Below are positions 47,962-56,651 of a DNA stretch of 64,000 nucleotides, piece after piece. A program made the translations under genes and the position numbers. The notes beneath the pieces are model-generated. The model made no database searches. It saw only the letters and a list, made by a program, of their open reading frames with translations, and had not been told where the DNA came from. Position 1 is the first letter of the stretch. Every line of letters begins with the position of its first letter. Where the stretch lies: positions 1 to 64,000 of the forward strand of contig CAZTEX010000010.1 in the NCBI GenBank assembly GCA_964612505.1, in the 5' to 3' direction. The DNA is from JAAZZY01 sp964612505. Lineage in GTDB: Bacteria; Chlamydiota; Chlamydiia; Chlamydiales; JAAZZY01.

Positions 47962-49893
47962 ATGTCCATTCCCTCTTTTGTTCCCCCGTTGATTTCCGAT
48001 TTTAAAAGCCCTTTTAATAGCATTTTATCTGATATCAAAGGAGCGTTGAATCGGTGGCCTCGCATGGAAATCAAATATCATGAGCCAAAAAATAACATTC
48101 CTTTTGTAGGGATGTATATTAATAATGAAAAGACAATCCCTACTGTATGGCCAGGACATAAAGATTTTGCATTTCCCCAAAAACCGGTAGGAATAGATCT
48201 AAATCCTGCTGTCGATGAAGTGGCAAAAAAAGTGGCTGAGGTCTTTGAAATCAACTTTTCGTTTCCTAAAAAGGACTTTTTAGATCTTCGTAAAATTGTA
48301 GATCTTCCAGTCTATGATTTTTTACCTAAATTAGAACCTCAAGGGTTTCAAAAAGCTCTGCAGAATTTTTTTAATAAACCTCATAACGTCAGTGTTTCAG
48401 ATCATTTATCTCGTTATTTAAGTCACATTGAAAATAGAACTCAAATTCCTCTAGAAATTCAGAGTGATTTGAAATTGATTCAAAAAAAATTACAGTTTTA
48501 TTCAGCCATCCATTGCCCATCTCAAGAGCAGTTGCAAAGGGAGCTAGACTATTATCATTTTGATTTGGAGCGCTTTTCAGAAAAAGTTTTAAATAGTTTC
48601 TCTGGAGAGCAGCTTGCCTATTTTAGTAAAGAGTATCAAGAGCGTCAGATTGCTCGTAGAGCCGAAGAACTCGCCCCTATTCATCCAGCACTTCATCGTT
48701 ATTTGCCGTCGGTGCTGCTCAAAGAACAAAGATCAGCTCTTGCTATGACTGGTTTGATTGAAGGTGCTCAACAAAAAATAGCCCTTTTAGAACAAGAAGG
48801 TAAGCTTCACCTTTTAAAATGTGGTCCTGAACTCCAAGAAATGTTGGAAGTAGGAGCTGTAAAATCAGGAGAATGGGTCTTTGAGACAGTCAAAGAGTTA
48901 GTCTATGAAATGGAAGGGATCAAAGAAAAAGATCTTAAAGAGCGACTAGAACTTCTTGAAGCTAAAATTGTTCATGGAGCCACTTATTTAAGGTCAGAGG
49001 TGCAAGAAAATGGAGTCGATAAAGATAGTGCTTGGCGTCAAATGGGTAAAGCCATTTTTGGAAAAGCTTTTCTTTTAAGAGGACCTTTTGACTTACTCGC
49101 AAGTTTTTCACCGAGTCCCTACAACCAGAACAAAATAGATTGGGATGAGGTTCTAGCAAAAGGGGTAAAACTTCCTCATATTGAGGGTGCAGAGCCAATG
49201 CTAGGGAATTTTGCAAGCTACACTCTATCGATAGACTCAGATTCAGCCTTTACAGGTGAAGACTTTAATAATCCCTCCTCTCTATTAACAATACATGGTC
49301 AACCTCTCTCTAAAGGAAAAGCTTTCTTTGTCAATGGGATTGCCAATTCATTGAGCAATGCAGATGCTTCTGCAAAGATCATGGCCAAGTTAAGTGGGGG
49401 AATAGAAATTACTGGAATTTATAATGGATCTCAGGGAGTTTGGGCCGATCTTCAAGAATGTTTCTTACATTATAACTTTAACTCTACTGAACCTGTAAAG
49501 CAGCTTGTTGACCAAATTATAAGCTATTTTGAAGATCATGATGAAGAACATCAAATTCTTATCACCTGCCACAGTCAAGGAGCTCTCATCACTCGCAATG
49601 CGTTAATCCAATTACCCCCTCATATTCGCAATCGTATTTCAATTGTAGCTGTTGCTCCTGCTGCCTACATAGATCGTAACTTATGTGGAGCTGTGGTGCA
49701 TTTAGTTTCTAAATGGGATTGGTTAATTCCTCAGATTGATCGAGCGGGTCGAGAGAGATGTAAAGATACCACTATAGTACTTGAGCGAAAAGGCTGGAGC
49801 CTACTTGATCCATTCGATCATAGTTTTGAAAGTAAAACTTATACAGATTTAATACGAAAGGTTAATAGAGGGTTTGCAATTGAAAACAAATAA
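47962..49893 (+). CDS. DUF687-like chlamydial protein with alpha/beta-hydrolase motif
   Basis: The protein has 643 residues. The C-terminal part shows a lipase-type nucleophile elbow, ITCHSQGALITRN (Ser538), followed by SIVAVAPAAYID and the late SKWDWLIPQ, a hydrolase-like strand order. The overall look fits the chlamydia-specific DUF687 family, whose function is unknown. The first 350 residues are mostly helical and have no recognisable domain. GAGGATGACC precedes the ATG. The next gene overlaps its end by 14 bases, so they form a pair. Confidence 0.65.
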   Translation: MSIPSFVPPLISDFKSPFNSILSDIKGALNRWPRMEIKYHEPKNNIPFVGMYINNEKTIPTVWPGHKDFAFPQKPVGIDLNPAVDEVAKKVAEVFEINFSFPKKDFLDLRKIVDLPVYDFLPKLEPQGFQKALQNFFNKPHNVSVSDHLSRYLSHIENRTQIPLEIQSDLKLIQKKLQFYSAIHCPSQEQLQRELDYYHFDLERFSEKVLNSFSGEQLAYFSKEYQERQIARRAEELAPIHPALHRYLPSVLLKEQRSALAMTGLIEGAQQKIALLEQEGKLHLLKCGPELQEMLEVGAVKSGEWVFETVKELVYEMEGIKEKDLKERLELLEAKIVHGATYLRSEVQENGVDKDSAWRQMGKAIFGKAFLLRGPFDLLASFSPSPYNQNKIDWDEVLAKGVKLPHIEGAEPMLGNFASYTLSIDSDSAFTGEDFNNPSSLLTIHGQPLSKGKAFFVNGIANSLSNADASAKIMAKLSGGIEITGIYNGSQGVWADLQECFLHYNFNSTEPVKQLVDQIISYFEDHDEEHQILITCHSQGALITRNALIQLPPHIRNRISIVAVAPAAYIDRNLCGAVVHLVSKWDWLIPQIDRAGRERCKDTTIVLERKGWSLLDPFDHSFESKTYTDLIRKVNRGFAIENK

Positions 49894-50614
49894 ATATTTT
49901 TTAAAGCCATTAATTCTTTCATTAGGTTTGATCTTTTTTACAATGAATTGCACCATTACACCTCAACATCATCGGCCCTTTGATGAAGGGGCGCATTACA
50001 TCGGTCAAGTGCTTAAAAGAACAAATAAAGCTTGTACAAAGCGTCACAAGATGAGCGCAGGTGGATTTGGCAATGAAGCCATGGATAAAATTAAAGGGCT
50101 CACTTTGCTTTTTAATATGGATCGCCAACTTTCTAAAGATGAAATTCGAGAAGTCTTAGTTGATTGCGCTCATGAAATGATCAAAAATGTGCACGAATGC
50201 GAAGGGATACAAAAGTATTTATTGCCCGAAGGATTTAGCGAGAAAAATGTTAGAGTGATAATTGCTTTACGAGATAAGAGAAAAACAATTGTTCACCCAA
50301 ATATTTGTGTAGCATCTTTTAATAAAGGGAAAATAGATTATTCAACACAATCTATCGATGATGAATTTAACTATAAAGAGACAACCGAAGAAACCTATCA
50401 AGAGGCAATTGCCATTTTGCAATCTCAAGGGAAATTGGAGTTTAAAGAAAGATCTTCTTTAAGAGAGCTTAAAGAAGGATTCTCTTTAAGCAGGCGTGAT
50501 TCTGTGTGTGTCATGAAAAGGATGATAGGGACAATTAAGAGAGTTGTCTTTGTGTTGATACACGATTTGGATCACGTGATTATAGATACGATTCAGTCCT
50601 TTAAAATAACCTGA
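49880..50614 (+). CDS. Putative lipoprotein of unknown function
   Basis: The likely start is TTG at 49880, eight bases after AGAGGG; a TTG two codons earlier is possible. The N-terminus is a signal with a Cys shortly after the hydrophobic core (LILSLGLIFFTMNC), an imperfect lipobox. The mature protein (about 220 aa) has no known domain. The last 43 codons are antisense to the conserved end of the - strand gene 50486-50893, so the original stop may have been lost. Confidence 0.6.
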   Translation: MKTNKYFLKPLILSLGLIFFTMNCTITPQHHRPFDEGAHYIGQVLKRTNKACTKRHKMSAGGFGNEAMDKIKGLTLLFNMDRQLSKDEIREVLVDCAHEMIKNVHECEGIQKYLLPEGFSEKNVRVIIALRDKRKTIVHPNICVASFNKGKIDYSTQSIDDEFNYKETTEETYQEAIAILQSQGKLEFKERSSLRELKEGFSLSRRDSVCVMKRMIGTIKRVVFVLIHDLDHVIIDTIQSFKIT

Positions 50615-50893
50615 CTCTTTACCAAGAATTGTGTTTTGAGAGAGAATTTCATAATGAGCTTCTTTAATGTCACGATTAGGGTAAAAAACTTTTTCTAAAT
50701 ATTCTTCAACTTTTTTCTTACCCCTTTCTTTGCTGACATAACGATGAAAAAACTCAGTGTGACCTGCGCATACATAATAGGGGATGGGTGTTGCGGTATT
50801 TTCATTATCGACAAGAGCAATTTCTTCTAAAATATTTTTAAAAGTCGCTTTATACAAATGGTAGGGAGTATTGGTTTGAGAGATACCAAGCAT
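50486..50893 (-). CDS. Cys/His-rich small protein, GHTEFFHRY family, copy 1
   Basis: The 135 residues share two blocks with the 52393-52749 gene: CAGHTEFFHRYVSKE against CPGHTEFFHRYMKEK, and SGYFKGLNRIYN with CPYHP against SGLFYGLNRAYN with CPYHP. The retained Cys and His residues could form a metal site. No family was recognised. The gene lacks a visible ribosome site; ATG 50893 is the first start available. Its 3' end overlaps the convergent lipoprotein gene by 129 bases. Confidence 0.6.
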   Translation of the reverse strand: MLGISQTNTPYHLYKATFKNILEEIALVDNENTATPIPYYVCAGHTEFFHRYVSKERGKKKVEEYLEKVFYPNRDIKEAHYEILSQNTILGKESGYFKGLNRIYNHVIQIVYQHKDNSLNCPYHPFHDTHRITPA

Positions 50894-50957
50894 AGTTATT
50901 AAAAAAATTAAAAAAAACTTTAAACTTTTGCCTAAAAAATTGGAATCCTTTTTTATC

Positions 50958-51021
50958 TCTTAAAAAAACAAGATAGATGTTATTATTGTTGCCATTTTAA
51001 ATTATCAAGAGGTTTTTTATG
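50958..51021 (+). repeat. Upstream element, copy 1 of a duplicated promoter region
   Basis: The bases before the 51019 gene (core ATGTTATTAT then CATTTTAAAT) match those before the 51860 gene at 51799-51862 with about 80% identity. The promoter and leader were duplicated together with the gene, so the two copies are probably regulated alike. Confidence 0.6.
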
Positions 51022-51618
51022 GCATCTCCATCATCTCCATCAGCCAAAGCATTTGAAGATCTTATTGCAGCAACTCTTGCAGCAGCAGCCCTTAATGCTA
51101 CAAGTGACAAGCCTTGGGACTTTGATCAATACACACAGTGGGTAATGCAAACTGAAGAAGCCAGCACTTATTTACCTCATCGTGAAATTTCTGTTCGATA
51201 TGCCACTGACTCTTTTGTTGATGGTAAACCTACCTTTTTCCATTTGCGGATTTTAGATCTTGCGGGTTTGAACCCCTATCAGTCTGTGGATCCTTTTAGC
51301 TTCCCATTTCCGTCTGAAGCGCCATTAAGTAAAAACGTGGTTGTTGATCTAGCCAATCAAGCTCTAAGTGGTCGCGATGTTTGTTCGTTTCAGGTCAATA
51401 CTCTGGCGGAGCAATTCTTTTTAGTGGGAATAAAAGTGCGTGATAATCCAGTCAGCGAGCTTGATCAATCGGGAGACCAGCAATTTACACGGATATTTTC
51501 AGCAGAAGATCTGGAGCAAAAATGCTTATGGTTATCAAAAGATGGCATTGAGCCCATGACCCTAGAAGAGAAGAATGCGAAATCGGCCGCTCGCAAGTCT
51601 ATGCAATTTCCTTTTTAA
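51019..51618 (+). CDS. Unknown protein, tandem paralogue of the 51860 gene
   Basis: The 199 aa have no recognised domain or signal peptide. Shared blocks with the next gene are FHLRILDLAG against FDFRVLDLGD and EQFFLVGIKVRDN against TLFLVGVRERKDG. A conserved Cys-Trp block follows (QKCLWLSKDG against GQCVHWFTRE). The N-terminus is Ala/Ser-rich and disordered, as in many type III secreted proteins; that use is only inferred. The ribosome site is CAAGAGG. Confidence 0.6.
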   Translation: MASPSSPSAKAFEDLIAATLAAAALNATSDKPWDFDQYTQWVMQTEEASTYLPHREISVRYATDSFVDGKPTFFHLRILDLAGLNPYQSVDPFSFPFPSEAPLSKNVVVDLANQALSGRDVCSFQVNTLAEQFFLVGIKVRDNPVSELDQSGDQQFTRIFSAEDLEQKCLWLSKDGIEPMTLEEKNAKSAARKSMQFPF

Positions 51619-51798
51619 AAAAGACTCTTTGACGGCTTTTTCTCCCTCAAAAAAATAGAAGAGACCCCATTCAAAGAAAATGTTTATATTGGATTTCAAA
51701 ACCCCCCGGACCGTTAGGGTCTATTGGAACATTTCAAAATCCAGTGACTCAAGAAGAGATCGATCGGATAGATACGGGGCTACATCAGCCTTTTTAGC
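51619..51798 (+). pseudogene. Coding remnant downstream of the first paralogue
   Basis: After the stop at 51618 the same frame stays open for about 30 codons (KRLFDGFFSLKKIEETPFKE). It reaches a run of six C at 51702-51707, after which a one-base shift continues sensibly (GPLGSIGTFQNPVTQEEI) to a stop at 51797. It reads like the tail of a gene, perhaps an earlier longer version of the upstream paralogue. Confidence 0.35.
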
Positions 51799-51862
51799 AC
51801 TCAAAAAACAGGATAAATGTTATTATCTTTATCATTTTAAATGATAAGGAGTTCTTTTTATG
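51799..51862 (+). repeat. Upstream element, copy 2 of a duplicated promoter region
   Basis: This is the partner of 50958-51021; it contains ATGTTATTAT, CATTTTAAAT and the AAGGAG ribosome site of the second paralogue. Confidence 0.6.
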
Positions 51863-52330
51863 GCTTTTGCTGCTGCAGGTAGTGTGCGAGCTTCTCCCAC
51901 CCTAGATGCTAATACGTTAAATTTTAAATTTACAGCCCTTTTTCCTAGTGACCCTACGAATCTCTTTGACTTTCGAGTTTTAGATCTTGGAGACTCTCAT
52001 CAGGCAAGAAGTGAACAAGATTTTGATTCAAATATATTTAATTTGGCTAGAGAAGATGTAACAGCACGGCTTGTTGTTGATAAAACCGATCTCCGTCCAG
52101 AAGAGGTGGTCGATTGCAGAGTTCAGACTTTGAGTACTCTTTTTTTAGTTGGCGTAAGAGAGCGAAAAGATGGTCAAAGCGATACTGTGACTCAAAAGTT
52201 TACAAGAGAAGAAATGACAGGGCAATGTGTCCATTGGTTTACAAGAGAGTTTGTGACACTTCCTATAGCAATGACTGAACAAGAAATTCAGCAGGCTATT
52301 GCCGATGTTAAGAATAATGGAGAAGAGTGA
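51860..52330 (+). CDS. Unknown protein, tandem paralogue of the 51019 gene
   Basis: This shorter copy (156 aa) keeps the same order of conserved blocks (FDFRVLDL, FLVGVRERK, FTREEMTGQCVHW). It lacks about 40 N-terminal residues of its neighbour. AAGGAG precedes the ATG. No domain, signal or membrane segment is visible. It is followed by a strong hairpin terminator. Confidence 0.6.
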   Translation: MAFAAAGSVRASPTLDANTLNFKFTALFPSDPTNLFDFRVLDLGDSHQARSEQDFDSNIFNLAREDVTARLVVDKTDLRPEEVVDCRVQTLSTLFLVGVRERKDGQSDTVTQKFTREEMTGQCVHWFTREFVTLPIAMTEQEIQQAIADVKNNGEE

Positions 52331-52352
52331 AGCTCTTTTTCATTTTAAAGAA

Positions 52353-52378
52353 AATGAGCTGCATTCATGCAGCTCATT
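52353..52378. terminator. Bidirectional hairpin terminator
   Basis: Perfect 11-bp arms (AATGAGCTGCA and TGCAGCTCATT) flank a TTCA loop between two convergent genes that end at 52330 (+) and 52393 (-). AT-rich sequence on both sides is consistent with termination in both directions. Confidence 0.75.
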
Positions 52379-52392
52379 AAATCATTGGCACC

Positions 52393-52749
52393 TTATGCTT
52401 TGTAAGCTGGGTGGTATGGACACTCTGCAGAATCATCTTTATGTTTAAAGTGAATAAGCACTGCATAGTTATAAGCTCTATTTAATCCGTAGAAAAGACC
52501 GCTTTTTGATCCGTTGTGATCTTTCTTGCTGATAATAGAAGAAGTAACGTCTGTAACGTCTCTTCTCTTTTCAACTTCTTGAACTTCTGCTGCCGCTTTT
52601 CTTTCAGCTTTTTTCTCTTTCATATAGCGATGAAAGAATTCAGTATGTCCAGGACATTTATGAGTTGCAACTTGTGGTGCCGCATTTTGAATTTCTGTTT
52701 GAACTTCTGTTAAGGGTGCTTTAATTGCAATTGTAGATATAGACGACAT
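52393..52749 (-). CDS. Cys/His-rich small protein, GHTEFFHRY family, copy 2
   Basis: The start at 52749 is set by AAGGAG six bases upstream; the longer frame to 52782 is not supported. The 118 residues contain CPGHTEFFHRYMKEK, a charged middle, SGLFYGLNRAYNYAV and a terminal CPYHPAYKA. The same blocks occur in the 50486-50893 gene. Conserved Cys, His and aromatic residues suggest a small metal- or ligand-binding protein; function unknown. Confidence 0.65.
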   Translation of the reverse strand: MSSISTIAIKAPLTEVQTEIQNAAPQVATHKCPGHTEFFHRYMKEKKAERKAAAEVQEVEKRRDVTDVTSSIISKKDHNGSKSGLFYGLNRAYNYAVLIHFKHKDDSAECPYHPAYKA

Positions 52750-52896
52750 AATTATCTCCTTGTTAATAAAAATTGCAGGCACATGATAAGTATATAATTA
52801 ATAAAAGTTCAACTTTTAAAGTAATTAAAATAATTATTAATTAATAATTAAAATTATTTATTTAACAATTTTAAATATAAATTTTATTACTTTTTA

Positions 52897-53697
52897 TTAG
52901 GTATATAGATAATGCAAGGAGTCATTTTTGCCAGGGCCAATAATTCTTAAATTAAAATGAATCGCTTCTTTGTTCCAATCAATGTGAGCAAAATAAGTAT
53001 CTTCATTGCATAAATGGGGATCGATCGATTGAAGAGTTTGAGAGTGATAAGATGTTAAATGAAATAAAAAAACAGGCTTTTGAATTCCGTAGCGAAGATG
53101 CTCTAAAGAAATTAAGGAGCTTTTACTATCCAAAGTCCAGCGGAAGGTATTCGTAAATTCTAAAGAGGGCATTAAGCCCAAGTCCCAAGATCCTTTTTCA
53201 TGAAAGACAAGTTCACTTGGAGATTTTGAAGAAATCAAAACAAGAGCATGCCCTTTTTTGATTTCTACTTGGGAGCCTTTTTTAGTCTCAGAGTGAATGG
53301 AAAGGGTCTCTACTTTCGAGAGCCTTTTGAAAAAATGTTTGAGCTCTTTTTGCTGAAGGAGATTTTGAGAGGCTTCCTCTTTGGCAGTTAGCTTGGGTTT
53401 AAAAGCAAAACAATATTTCCTTTTCTCTTCTTTGGGTAAAAGAAAGAAAGCTTTTTTGAGGAGGGTTTCTAATTCAAAAGCCAATGGGTAATTGCTGTTT
53501 AATTTATAAACGCGCTTATTTTTGACAGAAGAACTTTCAATGACTCCCCCTCTTTCTAATTTGCTGAGAGCGTGTTGCAGGGGGGTTAAGGGGACGCTGA
53601 GTAAATGTTGAATTTGAGAGCCATAGCCCTCTTGGTTGACAAAAAGAAATAGTAAAATTCTTTCGATGCTCTGATTGCTAAAAAGGATATCTAACAT
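52897..53697 (-). CDS. Winged-helix regulator with C-terminal DUF6314-like domain
   Basis: Residues 1-75 look like a winged helix-turn-helix (SQIQHLLSVPLTPLQHALSKL then ERGGVIESSSVKNKRVYKL). Residues about 110-266 resemble DUF6314, a small ligand-binding-like barrel: ELVFHEKGSWDL, FTNTFRWTLD, LRYGIQKPVFLFHL, CNEDTYFAHI and the ending RIIGPGKNDSLHYLY. It is transcribed away from the biotin operon, with a perfect inverted repeat in the shared intergenic region, so a role in sensing a biotin-pathway compound and controlling bioB is plausible. BirA-type features are absent. The domain assignment is moderately sure, the regulatory role is inference. Confidence 0.6.
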   Translation of the reverse strand: MLDILFSNQSIERILLFLFVNQEGYGSQIQHLLSVPLTPLQHALSKLERGGVIESSSVKNKRVYKLNSNYPLAFELETLLKKAFFLLPKEEKRKYCFAFKPKLTAKEEASQNLLQQKELKHFFKRLSKVETLSIHSETKKGSQVEIKKGHALVLISSKSPSELVFHEKGSWDLGLMPSLEFTNTFRWTLDSKSSLISLEHLRYGIQKPVFLFHLTSYHSQTLQSIDPHLCNEDTYFAHIDWNKEAIHFNLRIIGPGKNDSLHYLYT

Positions 53698-53769
53698 TAA
53701 ATCAAACCAAAATTAAGGTTAAATTTTAGTTATTTCAAAGTGTTTTATGCAATAATAAGTTTAATTTCT

Positions 53770-53800
53770 AATTTTTAAACTAAAAAATAGTTTAAAAATT
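53770..53800. promoter_or_regulatory. 13-bp perfect inverted repeat, candidate operator upstream of bioB
   Basis: Arms AATTTTTAAACTA and TAGTTTAAAAATT are perfectly complementary and separated by five A. The site is in the 179-base region between the divergent regulator and bioB, about 77 bases before the bioB ATG. Position and symmetry fit a dimer-binding operator; the low complexity of the bases lowers certainty. Confidence 0.5.
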
Positions 53801-53876
53801 CAATATCGTCATTTGCTCCTTTTGAAAATCTCTTGCTAAAGTGTTCTTTCTTTTTAACAAAATAGGAACACACTTC

Positions 53877-54842
53877 ATGATTCGTCACGATTGGTCTATT
53901 GAAGAATTGTCAGAGCTTTATGAGTTACCTCTATTAGAACTGATTCAAAAAGCAGCAGATATCCATAATCAATATCACCCAAAGAATGAAGTTCAAATTG
54001 CCCATTTAATTTCGGTGCGAACAGGGGGGTGTGTTGAAGACTGTAAGTATTGCGCGCAGTCTTCTTATTACAAAACATTTATTAAACCAGAGCCCATGAT
54101 GGAATTAAAAGAGGTGCTAGCGCGCGCCAAAGAGGCCAAAGAGTATGGTGCTTCTCGCATTTGCCTGGGAGCTGCTTGGCGTAATGTACGCAATAATCCA
54201 CAGTTTGAACAAGTTTTAAAAATGGTTTCAGCTGTTTGTGAGATGGGATTAGAAGTTTGCTGCACCCTTGGGATGCTGGATCAAGAGCAGGCTTTGCGTT
54301 TAAAAGAGGCGGGTCTTTATGCCTACAGCCATAACTTAGATACCTCTGATCGCTTTTATCCAACGATTATCACGACTCGTACTTATCAAGATCGTTTAGA
54401 TACCATAGCTCAGGTTCGCTCAGCTAAAGTCACCGTTTGTTGTGGAGGGATTATTGGTCTTGGGGAAAAAAAAGAAGATAGACTTCGCCTTCTTCAAACC
54501 CTTTCTTCATTCACCCCTCACCCAGAATCTGTCCCTATTAATCGCTTATCTCCTGTGAAAGGAACGCCGCTGGGTGAAGAGCTCGAAATTTCTGTGTGGG
54601 AACTAGTTCGCATGGTCGCAGTGTGCCGTATTGCTATGCCAGAGACGATGGTACGTTTATCTGCAGGGAGAGAAAAGATGACAATTGCCGAACAAGCCTT
54701 ATGCTTTTTGGCAGGAGCTAATTCTTTTCATTGGGGTAAAAAATTGTTAACTGTGCCCAATCAGACAGCAGATCAAGATGCTCAAATGCTCGAGATTTTG
54801 AAACTAAAACCACAAAAGGCTTATGCAAAAGCAGCTCAGTAA
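53877..54842 (+). CDS. bioB: Biotin synthase
   Basis: This radical-SAM enzyme (321 aa) inserts sulfur into dethiobiotin. The [4Fe-4S] motif CxxxCxxC is Cys52, Cys56 and Cys59 (GGCVEDCKYCAQSS), with later blocks YSHNLDTS and MVRLSAGRE typical of BioB. The start at 53877 is chosen because AGGAA lies eight bases upstream; the frame extends to 53841 without a ribosome site. First gene of the operon bioB-F-D-A plus one unknown. Confidence 0.95.
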   Translation: MIRHDWSIEELSELYELPLLELIQKAADIHNQYHPKNEVQIAHLISVRTGGCVEDCKYCAQSSYYKTFIKPEPMMELKEVLARAKEAKEYGASRICLGAAWRNVRNNPQFEQVLKMVSAVCEMGLEVCCTLGMLDQEQALRLKEAGLYAYSHNLDTSDRFYPTIITTRTYQDRLDTIAQVRSAKVTVCCGGIIGLGEKKEDRLRLLQTLSSFTPHPESVPINRLSPVKGTPLGEELEISVWELVRMVAVCRIAMPETMVRLSAGREKMTIAEQALCFLAGANSFHWGKKLLTVPNQTADQDAQMLEILKLKPQKAYAKAAQ

Positions 54843-56022
54843 AGCCGAGTCTCAAATAGAATCTTTTCTCTACCGCCGAATGGAGCAAGGAACTTTAAGA
54901 AAGTTAAAGCAAGCATCTTCTGCTTGGATTGATTTTTGTTCTAATGACTATTTGGGATTTTCTAAGGATCGCTCTTTAGAACTTCAAGTGAATAGAGCTT
55001 ATCAAAACTTAATTGAAGCAATGCCTTTAAAAAGCCCCATTTTAGGATCAAGTGGCTCACGCCTGCTCAGTGGCAATCATTTTTTTGTCGAAGAGCTCGA
55101 AACAAAAATTGCCGCTTTTCATGGGGCCGAAGCAGGGCTTATTTTAAGTAATGGTTATCTTGCCAATCTGGCTCTTTTGAGCACCGTTATTGGAAAAAAA
55201 GATGGGGTTTTAATTGATGAAGAAGCCCATGCCTCGATTTGGGAAGGTGTTAAACAAAGCGGAGCCAACTCTTTTTCTTTTAAGCATAATAATCTGGCCA
55301 GTTTGCGTACTCAACTTGAAGTGTGTGCAAAAAAATACCATCAGCTCTTTATCTGCATTCAAACGGTTTATTCTACTTCAGGGGATTTAGCCCCGTTAAG
55401 TGAAATCGCTGCATTGGCAAATGAATTTTCAGCTCTCTTAATTGCCGATGAAGCTCATGCGACAGGAGTCTTTGGTCCTCAAGGAGAGGGGCTCATTGTG
55501 CAAGAAAAACTTCCCCATTGTTTTTTTGCTCGCATGCATACCTTTGGCAAAGCTCTTGGAGCCTATGGAGCTATTATTTTAACCAATGCTAAAACAAAAC
55601 AATTTTTAATTAATACAGCTAAGCCCTTTATCTATTCTACAGCCATGCCCCTTTATAATTATGTATTAATTGATCAAGCTTATCAGCACATGATAGCTGC
55701 AGAGGATAAACGAAGAAAATTAAGAGCGCTCATAGAATATTGCTCTCAATCAGCTATCAATTGCAAGCTCAGCAGAGCGCCGTCGCAAAGCCCTATTCAA
55801 TCCGTTAGAGTAGAGAGTATTTCAAAAGCAGATGAGCTTTCTTTTGAGCTAGGACAAAGAGGGTTTCATCTTCTTCCTTTAAAGCCTCCTACAACGCGTA
55901 AAAATAAAGTCTATTTGCGAATTTGTTTACATGCTGGCAACACCTATTCAGAAATCGATCAGCTTCATCAATTTTTAAAAATGAAGCTGGGTCATGAAAC
56001 ATTTAAAGAGGAAAAAAGATGA
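54823..56022 (+). CDS. bioF: 8-amino-7-oxononanoate synthase
   Basis: The 399-residue PLP enzyme of the alpha-oxoamine synthase family condenses pimeloyl thioester with L-alanine. Seen: DFCSNDYLGFS, SSGSRLLSGNHFFVEELE, IADEAHATGVFGPQGEG and the lysine loop HTFGKALGAYGA. It overlaps the bioB end by 20 bases. Confidence 0.93.
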   Translation: MQKQLSKAESQIESFLYRRMEQGTLRKLKQASSAWIDFCSNDYLGFSKDRSLELQVNRAYQNLIEAMPLKSPILGSSGSRLLSGNHFFVEELETKIAAFHGAEAGLILSNGYLANLALLSTVIGKKDGVLIDEEAHASIWEGVKQSGANSFSFKHNNLASLRTQLEVCAKKYHQLFICIQTVYSTSGDLAPLSEIAALANEFSALLIADEAHATGVFGPQGEGLIVQEKLPHCFFARMHTFGKALGAYGAIILTNAKTKQFLINTAKPFIYSTAMPLYNYVLIDQAYQHMIAAEDKRRKLRALIEYCSQSAINCKLSRAPSQSPIQSVRVESISKADELSFELGQRGFHLLPLKPPTTRKNKVYLRICLHAGNTYSEIDQLHQFLKMKLGHETFKEEKR

Positions 56023-56651
56023 AGCCTATTTTAATTGCAGGCATCGGAACTGATGTTGGAAAAACAGTGGTCAGCGCCATTTTAGTTAAGCTTTTCAATG
56101 CTTATTATTTCAAACCCTTTAGCAGCGGATCTCCGCGAGATACAGAGAGCATTTTGCAGTGGACAGATCAAGAAAAAAGTAAAATTCTGCCAGAGTGTTA
56201 TCATTTTGAAACAGCAGCTTCTCCCCATCAAGCATCTCAAATTGAAAATAAAGAAATTATTCTAGAAAAAGTGAAGCTTCCCTCACTTTCTTCTCCTCTT
56301 ATTATCGAATCATCTGGGGGAGTTTTAGTTCCTCTTAACAAAACGCAAACAACATTAGACATTTTCAAAACCTGGAATTGTGAGTGGATTGTCGTTTCTA
56401 AAAATTATTTAGGAAGTATTAATCACACTCTTTTAACTTTAGAAACTCTTAAGAGAGCCAAAGTAACTATTTTAGGAATCATCTTTAATGGGGTGGAAAA
56501 TAGCTTTTCTGAAAGCTTTATCTTAGAAAATTCAGGGCTGCCCATGCTAGGGCGTGTGAGGCAAGAAGAAAATGTGAACTTAATGACAATAGAGAGGTAC
56601 GTTAATTTATGGAAGCAGCACCCCTTTTGGAAAAACAAATTTTCAAACTAA
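56019..56651 (+). CDS. bioD: Dethiobiotin synthetase
   Basis: This 210-aa ATP-dependent carboxylase has the P-loop GIGTDVGKTVVSA and the acidic/Gly block IIESSGGVLVPL. It closes the ureido ring of dethiobiotin. It overlaps bioF (ATGA) and its end overlaps the bioA start by 43 bases. Confidence 0.92.
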   Translation: MKPILIAGIGTDVGKTVVSAILVKLFNAYYFKPFSSGSPRDTESILQWTDQEKSKILPECYHFETAASPHQASQIENKEIILEKVKLPSLSSPLIIESSGGVLVPLNKTQTTLDIFKTWNCEWIVVSKNYLGSINHTLLTLETLKRAKVTILGIIFNGVENSFSESFILENSGLPMLGRVRQEENVNLMTIERYVNLWKQHPFWKNKFSN

